A DNA stretch of 64,000 bases from Gemmatimonadota bacterium (GCA_016704465.1 JADJAD010000014.1:124001-188000), one strand, 5' to 3'; positions 36,657 to 46,043 are shown, numbered from the stretch's first letter. Notes: generated by a model not told the origin, from the letters alone. Program-made: numbers and translations.

Positions 36657-39235
36657 ATGCCTTCGTGAATCACCTCGTGCATGCCTGCGTGGCGACCGGC
36701 CGAGCGGCCGCCGTGACGAGGCTCCAGCACCATTCCGACGTGCGCCAAACGCCGCACAGCGCGTACACCGTGCGCACCGCGCGCACGCCGGTCCTGTCCC
36801 GGTCGCTCGCCATGTTGGTGGTGCTCACCGCCACCCAACTCGGCGCGCAGCGCCCCACCACCACCCAGATGCGCGAAGGAGACCCGCGCGATCGCCGGGA
36901 GTGGCTGACGGCCGCGCGCGGATTCGCCGGGGGCAACCTCCCGGTCGACAAGATCGCGGCCATGCGCGAGCTCCGCATCTCCGCCGCCCGGGGCGCGTTT
37001 GCCAGCGCGGTGACCAGTGAGCGGTGGCAACCGATGGGTCCCCAGGGGTTCGTCAGCATGAACACTCCCTACTCGTCGACCCCCATGCCCGACGAGGGGC
37101 GCTTTACCTCCGTCGCCATCCATCCGCGCAACGGCAACATCATCATCGGGGGCGCCGGGAGTGCCGGCGTGTGGCGCACCGTCAACGGCGGTGCCTCGTG
37201 GCAGCCGCTCGGCGACTTCGAATGCTCCACCTCGATCGGGAGCGTGACGATCGACCCCGTCGATCCCAACATCGTGTATGCCGGCACCGGCGAGATCTTC
37301 GACCCGGCCGGCTTCACCGACGGGTGCGGCATCCTCAAGTCCACCAACATGGGCGACAGCTGGACGCGCCTTGCCGGCCCCCAATTGGCGGGCGCCGGAC
37401 AGCTCGGCGCGCTGGTCTACCGCATTGCCGTCGACCGCGCCACCGCCGGCTCGGCCACGACCAGCACGCTGTTCGCCGCGACGAGCGTGGGCGTCCTGCG
37501 CTCCACCAACTCCGGGAGCTCGTGGTCGACCGTGCTCCAGGGGATCGCCACCGACGTCTCCCAGCACCCGACGCGTCCCGAAGTGCTGTACGCGGCGATC
37601 GGCAATCCCAATGGGGCGGCGGGCAACGGTGTCTACCTGTCGACCAACGGCGGGTCCACCTGGTCGCTGATCTCCGCCCAGTTAGGGGCTGGCGGCACGA
37701 TCGGCCGCACCGCGCTCGCCGTGAGTGCGGCACGCCCCGGATCCGTGTGGGCGATCATGGCCGACCCGGCCAACCGGAAGTTCCGCAGCCTCGCGCGCTG
37801 GGATGAGTTCACCAATGCGTGGGCCATCCTCCCCGCGACCGGGATCCAGTTCGTCTCGGACCTGCTCGACTTCGGCGAGCAGAGCGAGTACAACCTCGTG
37901 ATCGGCGTCGACCCGGTCGACGAGAACCGCGTCATCATCGGCGGCGTGCGCTTGTTCCGCTCGCGCGATGGCGGGAACAACTTTCACCAGATCGCCGCCA
38001 ACGTGCACTCGGACTGGCACGGCCTGGCCTTCGACCCGCGTGATACCCGGCACCTCGTCGCGGCCTGCGACGGCGGCATCTTCGCCTCGGTCAACGGCGG
38101 CGACAGCTGGCGCTCGCTCAACAACGGCATCTCCGCGACCCAGTTCTATCCGGGCTTCCAGGTCCATCCCACCAACCCGGCCATCGTGGTGGGTGGAACG
38201 CAGGACAACGGAAGCATGATGTCGGGCGGCGCGCTGCTCTGGTCGGGCATCAGCTTCGGCGACGGCGGGTGGGCGATGATCGACTATACCAACCCGAACA
38301 TCGTCATGACGTCGTCGCAGTTCGGGAACCTGCAGCGCCACGACCTCGCCACGCGCTCGTTCCAACCCCTCCCCAACCGCCTCAACTTCCAGCCGGGGTT
38401 CATCACCCCGTTCATCATCGACCCGATCACGCCGACCACGATCTACGCCGGCACACGGGCGTTGGAGCGATCGATCGACTTCGGGGCCACGTGGACGGTC
38501 TTCAGCCCGGTGCTCCAGGCCGACGTGACCGCCATGGCCGTGGGACGCGCGCCGACGCGCACGGCGATGGTCGGAACCCGATCGGGATTCCTGGCCGTCA
38601 GCGTCGACGGTGGCGCCAACTGGGCGGGCGGCACGGTGTTCGGGATCAATCGCTCGGTGTCTGACGTCGCGTCCGACCCCAACGAGCCGCTGCGTTTCGC
38701 CATCACCTACAGCGGCTTCGGTGTCGACAAGATCATCCTCACGCAGGACGCCAACCGCTTCAGCCAGATCACCGGCAACCTGCCGAACATCCCGGTGAAC
38801 GCATTCTCGTTCACCCCGACGCGCAACCGCTTCTTCATCGGCACCGACATCGGCGTCTTCGAGACGACCGACGGCGGCGCCACCTGGGGGCTCACGCAGG
38901 GCATGCCGCTCGTCCCGGTCAGTGACCTCATTTACCACCCGGCGTCCAACCGACTGATGGCCAGCACCTACGGCCGCGGGATCTGGTCGCTCCCGCTCTC
39001 GACCGAACCGCCCGTGTTGCGCGGCGACATCGATCGCAACGGTCTCGTCAACGCCGCCGACGCCCTGCTCATCCAGCGAGGGCTCGCCAACATCTCCCTC
39101 CCGTCGCCGCTGACCATCCTCCCGCAGGGCGATGCCAACTGCAACGGGGCGCTCGATGCCGCCGACGCCCTCATTGTCCTCAAGTTCGCCGTCGGACTCG
39201 GCACCGGAGGGAGCTGCGTCAACACCGCCCGCTGA
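36653..39235 (+). CDS. Secreted sortilin-like beta-propeller with C-terminal type I dockerin
   Basis: Exported protein of 860 residues. A long, basic leader precedes the signal core (LAMLVVLTATQLGAQ). The bulk is a Vps10/sortilin-type or BNR-like ten-bladed propeller with repeated units such as FTSVAIHPRNGNIIIGGAGSAG, VWRTVNGGASWQPLG, GILKSTNMGDSWTRL, FRSRDGGNNFHQI and IFASVNGGDSWRSL (the S/T-x-D/N-G-G-x-S/T-W box). Residues 790-855 form a dockerin: two calcium loops DIDRNGLVNAAD and DANCNGALDAAD, each followed by an ALLIQRGL/ALIVLKFAV helix. The start overlaps the preceding stop (ATGA). It probably docks onto the cohesin-like lipoproteins made from the same transcript. Glycosidase or sialidase activity is possible but no catalytic residues were assigned. 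Confidence 0.85.
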   Translation: MNAFVNHLVHACVATGRAAAVTRLQHHSDVRQTPHSAYTVRTARTPVLSRSLAMLVVLTATQLGAQRPTTTQMREGDPRDRREWLTAARGFAGGNLPVDKIAAMRELRISAARGAFASAVTSERWQPMGPQGFVSMNTPYSSTPMPDEGRFTSVAIHPRNGNIIIGGAGSAGVWRTVNGGASWQPLGDFECSTSIGSVTIDPVDPNIVYAGTGEIFDPAGFTDGCGILKSTNMGDSWTRLAGPQLAGAGQLGALVYRIAVDRATAGSATTSTLFAATSVGVLRSTNSGSSWSTVLQGIATDVSQHPTRPEVLYAAIGNPNGAAGNGVYLSTNGGSTWSLISAQLGAGGTIGRTALAVSAARPGSVWAIMADPANRKFRSLARWDEFTNAWAILPATGIQFVSDLLDFGEQSEYNLVIGVDPVDENRVIIGGVRLFRSRDGGNNFHQIAANVHSDWHGLAFDPRDTRHLVAACDGGIFASVNGGDSWRSLNNGISATQFYPGFQVHPTNPAIVVGGTQDNGSMMSGGALLWSGISFGDGGWAMIDYTNPNIVMTSSQFGNLQRHDLATRSFQPLPNRLNFQPGFITPFIIDPITPTTIYAGTRALERSIDFGATWTVFSPVLQADVTAMAVGRAPTRTAMVGTRSGFLAVSVDGGANWAGGTVFGINRSVSDVASDPNEPLRFAITYSGFGVDKIILTQDANRFSQITGNLPNIPVNAFSFTPTRNRFFIGTDIGVFETTDGGATWGLTQGMPLVPVSDLIYHPASNRLMASTYGRGIWSLPLSTEPPVLRGDIDRNGLVNAADALLIQRGLANISLPSPLTILPQGDANCNGALDAADALIVLKFAVGLGTGGSCVNTAR

Positions 39236-39431
39236 CCGTCGCGCCGTCACCCTCACCCACCTCGTCGCGGGGCCGCCCCACCTCGGGACCGCCCCGCCCG
39301 ACGTTGGGAGTACCAACCCGCGCAACAGGCGTACACGAGGCCGCTCACGGCCCGTAGCGGAGTGAATCTGTCGGGTTGCTCCCGGCGCTTCACACTGTCA
39401 ACTTTCCGCACAATCCCTCTCACCCGTGCCC

Positions 39432-39977
39432 ATGGTTCTCGACCGACGATTCGTCCGCACTGCCGTCGCCCTCGCCGTCTTCGCCGGCGCCACATCCATG
39501 GCTGCACAGGACAGTGCGACCGCCGTACCCTCCCGTGCTTCTGCCGACAGCACGTTCACTGAGGAGCAGGCCGAGCGTGGCAACCAGGTCTTCGTGCGCG
39601 TTTGCGTGGAGTGCCACGAGCGCGTCGAGATGTCGAACAACGACTTCCGACTCAAGTGGAGCGGCCAGAGCACGTTCGACCTGTTCAAGAGCATCAGCAC
39701 CACGATGCCCGACAGCGATCCGGGCGGCCTTCCCCGTGGTGAGTACACGGCTGTCGTGGCCTACATCCTCAAGTTGAACGGCGTTCCCTCCGGCCTGACC
39801 GAGCTGGTGGAGGATTCGACGGCGATGAGCCAGCACAAGCTCACCCTCCCCCAGTCCACGTCCGACGCAAGCGCTGCTCGACGCGCAGGTGAAGTTGCGC
39901 CGCGCGCGCAACTCGGCCACCGAGCGTTCGTTCGCCCCGGTAGCGCAACGCGCACTACGCCTGCCCTGCAGCGCTGA
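39432..39977 (+). CDS. Exported monohaem cytochrome c
   Basis: Small exported cytochrome: signal peptide (residues 1-26 ending SMAAQD), then the haem motif CVECH in AERGNQVFVRVCVECHERVEM, and a C-terminal helix TAVVAYILKLNGVPSG that supplies the usual distal end of class I cytochromes (the methionine ligand is probably in TTMPDSDPGG). It resembles the cytochrome domain fused after the HupE gene near 15.2 kb, which ends AYILMLNGYPSG. The frame after the C-terminal helix is uncertain: near 39865 the sequence of another frame (ALLDAQVKLRRARNSATERSF) looks more protein-like, so a one-base error is possible. It lies just after the dockerin operon but with a gap of about 195 bases, so it is not part of that unit. 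Confidence 0.75.
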   Translation: MVLDRRFVRTAVALAVFAGATSMAAQDSATAVPSRASADSTFTEEQAERGNQVFVRVCVECHERVEMSNNDFRLKWSGQSTFDLFKSISTTMPDSDPGGLPRGEYTAVVAYILKLNGVPSGLTELVEDSTAMSQHKLTLPQSTSDASAARRAGEVAPRAQLGHRAFVRPGSATRTTPALQR

Positions 39978-40020
39978 GCCCGAACGGAGAACTCCGCGCG
40001 GAGCTGGACGAAACGCCAAA

Positions 40021-40053
40021 CGGCCGCGAGCACCCAAGGGGTTCTCGCGGCCG
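40021..40053. terminator. Bidirectional hairpin between convergent genes
   Basis: CGGCCGCGAG (40021-40030) pairs exactly with CTCGCGGCCG (40044-40053); inner bases ACCC and GGGT extend the stem. It lies between the cytochrome c stop and the ankyrin gene stop, which face each other. Confidence 0.75.
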
Positions 40054-40110
40054 TCCCGCGTTCGGCGCGTCGATAGCGGAACTCGCTACCGCCGCTGTGC
40101 GGCGATCATC

Positions 40111-42120
40111 TCAGCAGGACTTGCACTTGTTCGAGTTCTTCGATCCGAGCTTCTCGAGCAGCGCCACCGTCTCGACGAACGGGGGGATGCGCTGCACCGG
40201 ACCGTTGGCCATGTCGGCCACCGTCTGGCCGCGTCTGGCCACGGCGGTGATGTCGGCACCCTTGGACATGAGGTATTCGATCAGGGCGTTGTCGCCGCGC
40301 GCGGCCGCATGGTGCAACGGGGTGAAGCCGTTGTGATCGCGGGCGTTCACGTCTGCACCCAGTTCCTCGATGAGGAACTTCACGGCTGGTATCCATGCGT
40401 CGGGTGCATGCCGGTGTGAATTGGCGGCGAAGCCTTCACCGTATCCCACGCCCGACGCGGCATGGATGGGGAGGACGCCAGGTCCGCCAACGGGGACTGG
40501 TGGCAGGCCGGAGAGATCTGTCGGGGCGGGGGCACCGGGTTCGGCCGGCGGCGGGGCGTCGTCGCCGCGCAGTCGACCGGCAGGCTTCTTGGTGGAAATA
40601 GTGACATCGGCGCCGTGCGCCAGGAGCAGCTTCATTGCCGGCACGTCGAGGCCGTAGGCCGCACGCCAGAACGGCGTGGCCCCTTCGGTATTCACGCCGA
40701 GCAGGTCGAAGTTGAAGGACATGAACCAGAGGTGCTTGTTCAGGCGGGCGTTGACATCGGCGCCGGCCTTGATGAGCGACTCCGCGAGTTCGAGGTACGT
40801 CGTCTTCTGCTGGTACTGCGCGGTCGGCTGCGGGTAGAGCGATTTTGCTGCCCATTGCACGTTGAGCGTCGCGTAGAGCGGCGTCGTCCCCGCGTCGCTG
40901 GCAAGGGTCGGCTTGGCCCCTTGCTCCAGGAGGTAGCGGGCGAGATCGAACTGGCCATTGATCGTGGCCATCAGGAGCGGGCTGGTGTGGTCCCCTGCGC
41001 TCACCTGGTTCACGTCGGCCCCGGCGGCGATCAGCGCGTGGACCGATTCGTCGTGGCCTTCACGCACGGCGTACAGGAGCGGGGTGAGTCCGCCGCTCTT
41101 GCCGACCAGGTCACCGTACGAGAGCGTCCGCGTCTCGGCGGCGATGCGTGCCGAATCCGCAGCCGTACGTGGGGCAACGGCCTGGGTAGCGGCAGTGGTC
41201 TTGGCCGAGTCGCTTCCCTTCGCAGCATCGCGTGCCTTGCCATCCGACTTCTTCGCTGCGGTCTCTTTCGCCGGGACCTCGTTCGGTCGATCGCCCTTTG
41301 CGCTGTCGCTCCCTGACTTCGCTGTCGTGGTATTGGCGGCCGACGCGGGGGCTGACATCGGCGCGGCGCTCGCGGTCGGACGTACCGGCTGTTCGGCGGC
41401 CCGCAGCGCCGCCATCTTCTTGGTGCGGACGGTGAGGGCGGTGCGCGCCGCTTTTTCCTCGGCCGAGACGTCCTCGACCTTCGAGGTGCGCTTGATGTCG
41501 GCGCCGGCGGCGATCAGGAGCTTGATGGCTGCCACGCGGTTGGCCGAGGCGGCCCACATGAGGGGGGTCTGTCCGAAGGCGGTCTCGATGCTGTCGACCG
41601 CGGCCTTGTGCGCCAGGAGCACCCGAACGACGGCGGTGTCACCGACCCCGGCCGCCATGTGCAACGCGGTCGCCCCGCCACTTGCCGTGGTGGCGTGCAC
41701 CTCGGCCCCCGCCTCGAGCAGCACGGCGGCGACACCGGCCTGGCCATTGCGACTGGCCAGGTGCAGCGGCGTATAGTTGCCGTTGCGGGTCGTGGCATCG
41801 ACGCGCCCGCCGGCGACCACGAGCATGCGAGCCTGCGCCGCGGGGCCGCGCATGGCGGTCCAGTGCAGGGCGGTCATGCCGTCGCCCTGCGCCGCGTTCA
41901 CGTCGCCCCCCTGCTGGAGCAGGGAGCGCACGAGGGTGGTGTCACCACGCATGGCGGCGTCGGCGACCGGGGCCTCGCCGCGAGCATGTACGGGGGTCGC
42001 GCGCCACGCCGCGACGTGCGAGGCGACGGCCGGGAGTACGGTCACCCCGGCGAGCAGCGTGATGCCTAACGCCAGCGGGGTGGCGAGCCCGGAACGTCTG
42101 GCCGGCGTGCCCCTACGCAT
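40111..42120 (-). CDS. Exported ankyrin-repeat protein
   Basis: Protein of 669 residues with a signal/anchor at the N-terminus (LGITLLAGVTVLPAVASHVAA) and about ten ankyrin repeats in two blocks. First block includes GDTTLVRSLLQQGGDVNAAQ, GMTALHWTAMRG, GNYTPLHLASRNGQAGVAAV and TPLMWAASANRVAAIKLLIA; a 150-residue Ala/Lys/Ser-rich, low-complexity insert follows; the second block includes GLTPLLYAVREGHDESVHAL, VNAR and GFTPLHHAAARGDNALIEYL. It ends with NKCKSC. It overlaps the upstream DUF1552 gene by eight bases, so it is the third gene of a DUF1592-DUF1552-ankyrin operon. Likely a periplasmic protein-binding scaffold for the two upstream proteins. Confidence 0.88.
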   Translation of the reverse strand: MRRGTPARRSGLATPLALGITLLAGVTVLPAVASHVAAWRATPVHARGEAPVADAAMRGDTTLVRSLLQQGGDVNAAQGDGMTALHWTAMRGPAAQARMLVVAGGRVDATTRNGNYTPLHLASRNGQAGVAAVLLEAGAEVHATTASGGATALHMAAGVGDTAVVRVLLAHKAAVDSIETAFGQTPLMWAASANRVAAIKLLIAAGADIKRTSKVEDVSAEEKAARTALTVRTKKMAALRAAEQPVRPTASAAPMSAPASAANTTTAKSGSDSAKGDRPNEVPAKETAAKKSDGKARDAAKGSDSAKTTAATQAVAPRTAADSARIAAETRTLSYGDLVGKSGGLTPLLYAVREGHDESVHALIAAGADVNQVSAGDHTSPLLMATINGQFDLARYLLEQGAKPTLASDAGTTPLYATLNVQWAAKSLYPQPTAQYQQKTTYLELAESLIKAGADVNARLNKHLWFMSFNFDLLGVNTEGATPFWRAAYGLDVPAMKLLLAHGADVTISTKKPAGRLRGDDAPPPAEPGAPAPTDLSGLPPVPVGGPGVLPIHAASGVGYGEGFAANSHRHAPDAWIPAVKFLIEELGADVNARDHNGFTPLHHAAARGDNALIEYLMSKGADITAVARRGQTVADMANGPVQRIPPFVETVALLEKLGSKNSNKCKSC

Positions 42121-43504
42121 GGGCCCGCAGGTTCATCGCCCCCGTGCTGTCGCCGAAGCTGGCCAGGTCGTCTACCCCAAGCGAGTGCAGCATGGAGAGC
42201 ATCGCGTTGGCCATCGGGGTGCCGTCGGGGGCCACGAGGTGGGTGTTGCCGGCGAGCTGGCCGTTCGCCTTGCCCAGCAGCACCAGCGGGCAGCGCCGAT
42301 GGTTGTGCAGGTTGGAGTCGCTCATGGGCGACCCGTAGATGATCATGGTCTTGTCGAGCATGTTCGACTCGCCCTCCTGGATGCTCTTCAGCTTGTCCAG
42401 GAAGTACGGGAGCATGGCGACGTGGTACTTGTTGATGAGGTGGAAGTCCTTCACGCCGCGCTCCGTGCCGCCGTGGTGCGAGGCCGGATGGAACGGCTTG
42501 TCGGTCCCGCTCTCCGGGTACGTGCGGCTGGAGCCGTCGCGTCCCATCTTGAACGAGAAGACACGCGTGATATCGGCGGCAAACGCCAGCGCCTGGATGT
42601 CGAACATCAATTGCACGTGCTCGGCGAACGAGTCGGGGACGCCGGCCGGCGCCTCGGGGAGTTCGCGCACCTCGCCGCTGGCGTTGCGCGCCTCGATGCG
42701 CTGGATGCGGCGCTCCACCTCGCGGATGTCCTCGAGGTAGCGGTCGAGCCGGTGGTTGTCGTCGGGCCCCAGCACACGCTGCAGCGAGGACATCTCCGAC
42801 GCCACGAAGTCCAGGATGCTGCGTCGCGAGCGGCGACGGGTCGCCCGTTCCTCGCTCGTCCCGCCAACGCCGAACAGCTTCTCGAAGGCCACCCGCGGGT
42901 CGCGGATCACCGGGAGCGGTTCGTTCGGCGAGGCCCACGAGATGGAGTCCGTGTACACACAGGCATAGCCATATGCGCAGCCGCCGGCCTGGTCCACGTT
43001 CTCGATACAGAGCTGCATGGACGGAATCGGCGTGTCCTGCCCGAACTGCTGCGCGTACAGCTGATCCAGCGAGGTCCCCACGCGCACGTCCGACCCCTCG
43101 GTCTGGTGCGGGTGCATCTGGGTCAGGAAGACCGCGCTCGAGCGGAAGTGGTCGCCGCCGATCTCCTTCGGGATGACCGGCTCGGCCCCGCGCGCGTCGG
43201 TGTTGCTGATGATCGTGAGATACTCGCGATACTTCTCCAGCGAGCCAAGGGCGGACGACGACAGGTCGAAGTCGCGGCCGGCCGCAGCGGGTGACCAGAG
43301 GTTCATCTTGGCGCCCAGCTCATTGCAGCCGGCGGCACCGTGCACCATCTCGATCGCCACCAGGCGGGTACCGTCGGCCGCCGCGGCCTTGCGCCGGATC
43401 CGTCCGGTCGGGACCATGGCGTCGAGGAAGGGGAGCGCCACCGTCGCCCCCATGCTGTGCAGGAAGGTGCGCCGCGGCAACGGCTTGCCATTCAGGAATC
43501 GCAT
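42113..43504 (-). CDS. DUF1552 protein with Tat signal
   Basis: Protein of 463 residues with a Tat signal (PLPRRTFLHSMGATVALPFLDAM) and the DUF1552 layout: EMVHGAAGCNELGAKMNLWSP, LTIISNTDARGAEP, HFRSSAVFLTQMHPHQTEG, GTSLDQLYAQQFGQDTPIPS and the C-terminal MIIYGSPMSDSNLHNHRRCP with HLVAPDGTPMANAMLSMLHSLGVDD. DUF1552 proteins are related to sulfatase-like/alkaline-phosphatase-like hydrolases and always accompany DUF1592 proteins; no reaction has been proven. The ATG at 43504 gives the signal; a longer frame upstream is Arg-rich. It lies 20 bases after the DUF1592 stop and its stop codon is inside the ankyrin start. Confidence 0.9.
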   Translation of the reverse strand: MRFLNGKPLPRRTFLHSMGATVALPFLDAMVPTGRIRRKAAAADGTRLVAIEMVHGAAGCNELGAKMNLWSPAAAGRDFDLSSSALGSLEKYREYLTIISNTDARGAEPVIPKEIGGDHFRSSAVFLTQMHPHQTEGSDVRVGTSLDQLYAQQFGQDTPIPSMQLCIENVDQAGGCAYGYACVYTDSISWASPNEPLPVIRDPRVAFEKLFGVGGTSEERATRRRSRRSILDFVASEMSSLQRVLGPDDNHRLDRYLEDIREVERRIQRIEARNASGEVRELPEAPAGVPDSFAEHVQLMFDIQALAFAADITRVFSFKMGRDGSSRTYPESGTDKPFHPASHHGGTERGVKDFHLINKYHVAMLPYFLDKLKSIQEGESNMLDKTMIIYGSPMSDSNLHNHRRCPLVLLGKANGQLAGNTHLVAPDGTPMANAMLSMLHSLGVDDLASFGDSTGAMNLRAHA

Positions 43505-43523
43505 TGGGTCAGCGTCTCCGCTC

Positions 43524-46043
43524 TCAATCGTTGGACGGGCTGGTGGCGCTCGCCACCGCGGCCCGCTTTGCCCGAAAGGCCTCACTCATCACCACACCGT
43601 TCACGAACTCCGAGAACCGGTACCCCTTGGCCGCCGCATCCGTGGCGATCCGCCGGATGGCCGGCATGTCATAGTATTCCATGCGCCGCCCGACCGCGTA
43701 CGCCATCAGGTTGAGCGTGAACGTGCGAACGAGCGGAACCGGGCGCTTGACGAGGGCCGCGTTCAGTTCGGCGGGCGACGTCACCGGCGTCCCGTCGTAG
43801 AAGTCCCCGCGCGTATCGAGCGCCATCCCGTTCTCGCGAATGCGCCACCGCCCCGTGACGTCGAAGTTGTCGAGCGCCAGCCCGATCGGGTCCATGAAGA
43901 CGTGGCACGACCGGCAGGCGGCGTTGGCGCGGTGCATCTCCATGCGCTCGCGCGTGGTCAGCATCCGGCCTTCCTTCGCGTCCTTCGTCTCTTCGAGGTC
44001 CGGCACCCCTGGCGGAGGGGGCGGTGGCGGCGAGTTGAGCAGGACCTCCATCACCCACTTCCCACGCAGCACGGGCGACGTGCGGTTGGCGTGCGACGTC
44101 AGGGTCAGCACGCTGCCGTGCCCGAGCAGTCCGGCGCGATTCGCATCCGGATACTGCACGCGACGGAACTCCGGACCCGTCACACCGGGAATGCCGTAGT
44201 GCCGCGCCAGGTCCTGGTTCAGGAAGGTGTAGTTCGCCGTGAACAGCTCGAGGATGCTCTTGTCCTCGCGGACGATGCTGCTGAAGAACAGCTCCGTCTC
44301 TCGACGCATGGCGTTGGCGAGCTGGGCGTCGAAGTCCGGGAACTGCAGCGCGTCGGGGTGCACCTTGTCGATGTCCTGCAGGCGCAACCACTGGGCAGCG
44401 AACCGCGTGGCCAGGGCATCGGAGCGGCTGTCGGCAAGCATACGGCGCGCCTGCGCCTGCAGCCCCAGCGGCGTCGCCAACGTCCCGCGCCGCGCTGCGG
44501 CGATCAACGCCTCGTCGGGGGGCGTTCCCCACAGGAAGAACGAGAGCCGCGACGCCAGGTCCAGGTCGCCCACGGCGTAGCGCGCACCCGGCAGCACCGT
44601 CGCCGGCCGTTCCTCGACGCGGAAGACAAAGTGCGGGCTGGCGAGCATGGCCTCGATCGCGAAGCGGATCCCGGACTCGAATCCCCCCTCGCGGGCGCCG
44701 TCATCGTAAAACGTGAGCAGGGGGTCCACGTCGCGGGCCGCCAGTGGCCGGCGATAGGCCGCACCACCTAACGACTTGATGATCTGCTGCGCGCACGGGC
44801 GCGCCTCGTCGGCCGAGAGCGGGCGACAGGTGAAGATCCGGCGACGGCTGGCCGTCTCGGACACGCCGGTCGCGTTGTAGGGTCCCAGCACGGTCAGCTC
44901 GCGCAGGTGCGGCAGGATCGTGATGCCGCCGTCGGCCCCGATCTGCGTATCGGCGATGCTGTGCCCGATGGGCGCGATGAGGTCGTTCACCGGCCCCTCG
45001 AACGTGCGCACAAAGGCCGCCGAGATCTGCTGGGCACCAGCGCGCACGGAGATCGGCGGGGTCTTCACTTCCATCCCGTTCGGGTCCGCCTGCGAGATCC
45101 AGCGGTCGACCTCGAGGACCGCGACCCGCTCGCCGTTCACCGAAATCTCAACCTTTTCGTCGATCGGGGCCGCCGAGCCGTACAGCTGCCCGGTCGGGAT
45201 GGAGTGCAGCGTAATGGCGAATACGTACTCGCCGTCGGCGACGAAGGTGTGGCTCACGGCGACCCCGCCCCGTGTTCCCATCGGGGCCCCTTCGACCCGG
45301 GCGAGCTGCGAGGCGAGCCGCGGAATCTTGTAGGTGGCCGAGGTCGCACTCGCATTGCGGTCGCCGACCGCAAGGCGCGCGATCTCGCTAGCCGCGTCGA
45401 GATAGGCATCGAGCAGCGTCGCCGACGGCATCTGGACGTCGGCGATGTTGTCGAAGTTGGCACTTTTCGTATCGAGCGGGAGCCACTTGCCGGCGTCCAC
45501 GTCGAGCGTGAGCAAGTCCTTGATGGACCGTCCGTATTCGGCGCGATTCAGTCGCTGGAAGGCGCGCGTCCCCGGTTCGGGCCGCAGCGCCGCTTTGGTG
45601 TCGATCAAACGCTCGAGCGTGGACTGCAGCACCGCGAGCGTATCGCCCCCCGGACGAGGGCGCCCCGGCGGCGGCATCATCCCCGTCTGCAGCTTGTCGA
45701 TGATCTTCTCGGCCACCTCGGTCGATTCGTCCGACCCCGTGGCGGCCCCTACTTCGAACCCCTCGAGCACAAGGTTTCCCTGGCGACGAGCGGCGCTGTG
45801 GCAGCTGCCGCACGACTTCTTCACGACCTCGGTCAGCGCCGCAGCGTCGGGCCCCGCCGCCGAGCCGGTGCGGGACGAAGAGTGCGGGGCCGCGTGGGGA
45901 AAGGTCCGCGGCCCCGTGGGCGACGCATCGGACCGCAGGACCACGCCCTCGGCCAACTGTGCGAGGGCCGGACGGGGCGACCACGCCATCCCGGCCGACA
46001 CTGCCAGGATCCCGGTCGCCGTCGCGACCGCTAGTACCTTCAT
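43524..46043 (-). CDS. DUF1592/DUF1588 cytochrome c-type exported protein
   Basis: Exported protein of 839 residues: signal peptide (AVATATGILAVSAGMA...PALAQ), a haem motif in VKKSCGSCHSAARR, the DUF1587 segment RLNRAEYGRSIKDLLTLDVD, a carbohydrate-binding-like region (KVEISVNGERVAVLEVDR), the DUF1592/1595 core (ASRLSFFLWGTPPDEALIAA, FAAQWLRLQDID), DUF1588 (YTFLNQDLARHYG, RAGLLGHGSVLTLTSHANRT with SPVLRGKWVMEVLL) and DUF1585 (FDVTGRWR, LVRTFTLNLMAYAVGR). A second CxxCH (ACRSCHVFMDPIG) makes it di-haem. Such proteins are common in Planctomycetota, Verrucomicrobiota and Gemmatimonadota and are linked to polymer degradation. First gene of a three-gene operon; the ATG at 46043 gives a proper signal, although the frame stays open far upstream. 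Confidence 0.92.
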   Translation of the reverse strand: MKVLAVATATGILAVSAGMAWSPRPALAQLAEGVVLRSDASPTGPRTFPHAAPHSSSRTGSAAGPDAAALTEVVKKSCGSCHSAARRQGNLVLEGFEVGAATGSDESTEVAEKIIDKLQTGMMPPPGRPRPGGDTLAVLQSTLERLIDTKAALRPEPGTRAFQRLNRAEYGRSIKDLLTLDVDAGKWLPLDTKSANFDNIADVQMPSATLLDAYLDAASEIARLAVGDRNASATSATYKIPRLASQLARVEGAPMGTRGGVAVSHTFVADGEYVFAITLHSIPTGQLYGSAAPIDEKVEISVNGERVAVLEVDRWISQADPNGMEVKTPPISVRAGAQQISAAFVRTFEGPVNDLIAPIGHSIADTQIGADGGITILPHLRELTVLGPYNATGVSETASRRRIFTCRPLSADEARPCAQQIIKSLGGAAYRRPLAARDVDPLLTFYDDGAREGGFESGIRFAIEAMLASPHFVFRVEERPATVLPGARYAVGDLDLASRLSFFLWGTPPDEALIAAARRGTLATPLGLQAQARRMLADSRSDALATRFAAQWLRLQDIDKVHPDALQFPDFDAQLANAMRRETELFFSSIVREDKSILELFTANYTFLNQDLARHYGIPGVTGPEFRRVQYPDANRAGLLGHGSVLTLTSHANRTSPVLRGKWVMEVLLNSPPPPPPPGVPDLEETKDAKEGRMLTTRERMEMHRANAACRSCHVFMDPIGLALDNFDVTGRWRIRENGMALDTRGDFYDGTPVTSPAELNAALVKRPVPLVRTFTLNLMAYAVGRRMEYYDMPAIRRIATDAAAKGYRFSEFVNGVVMSEAFRAKRAAVASATSPSND

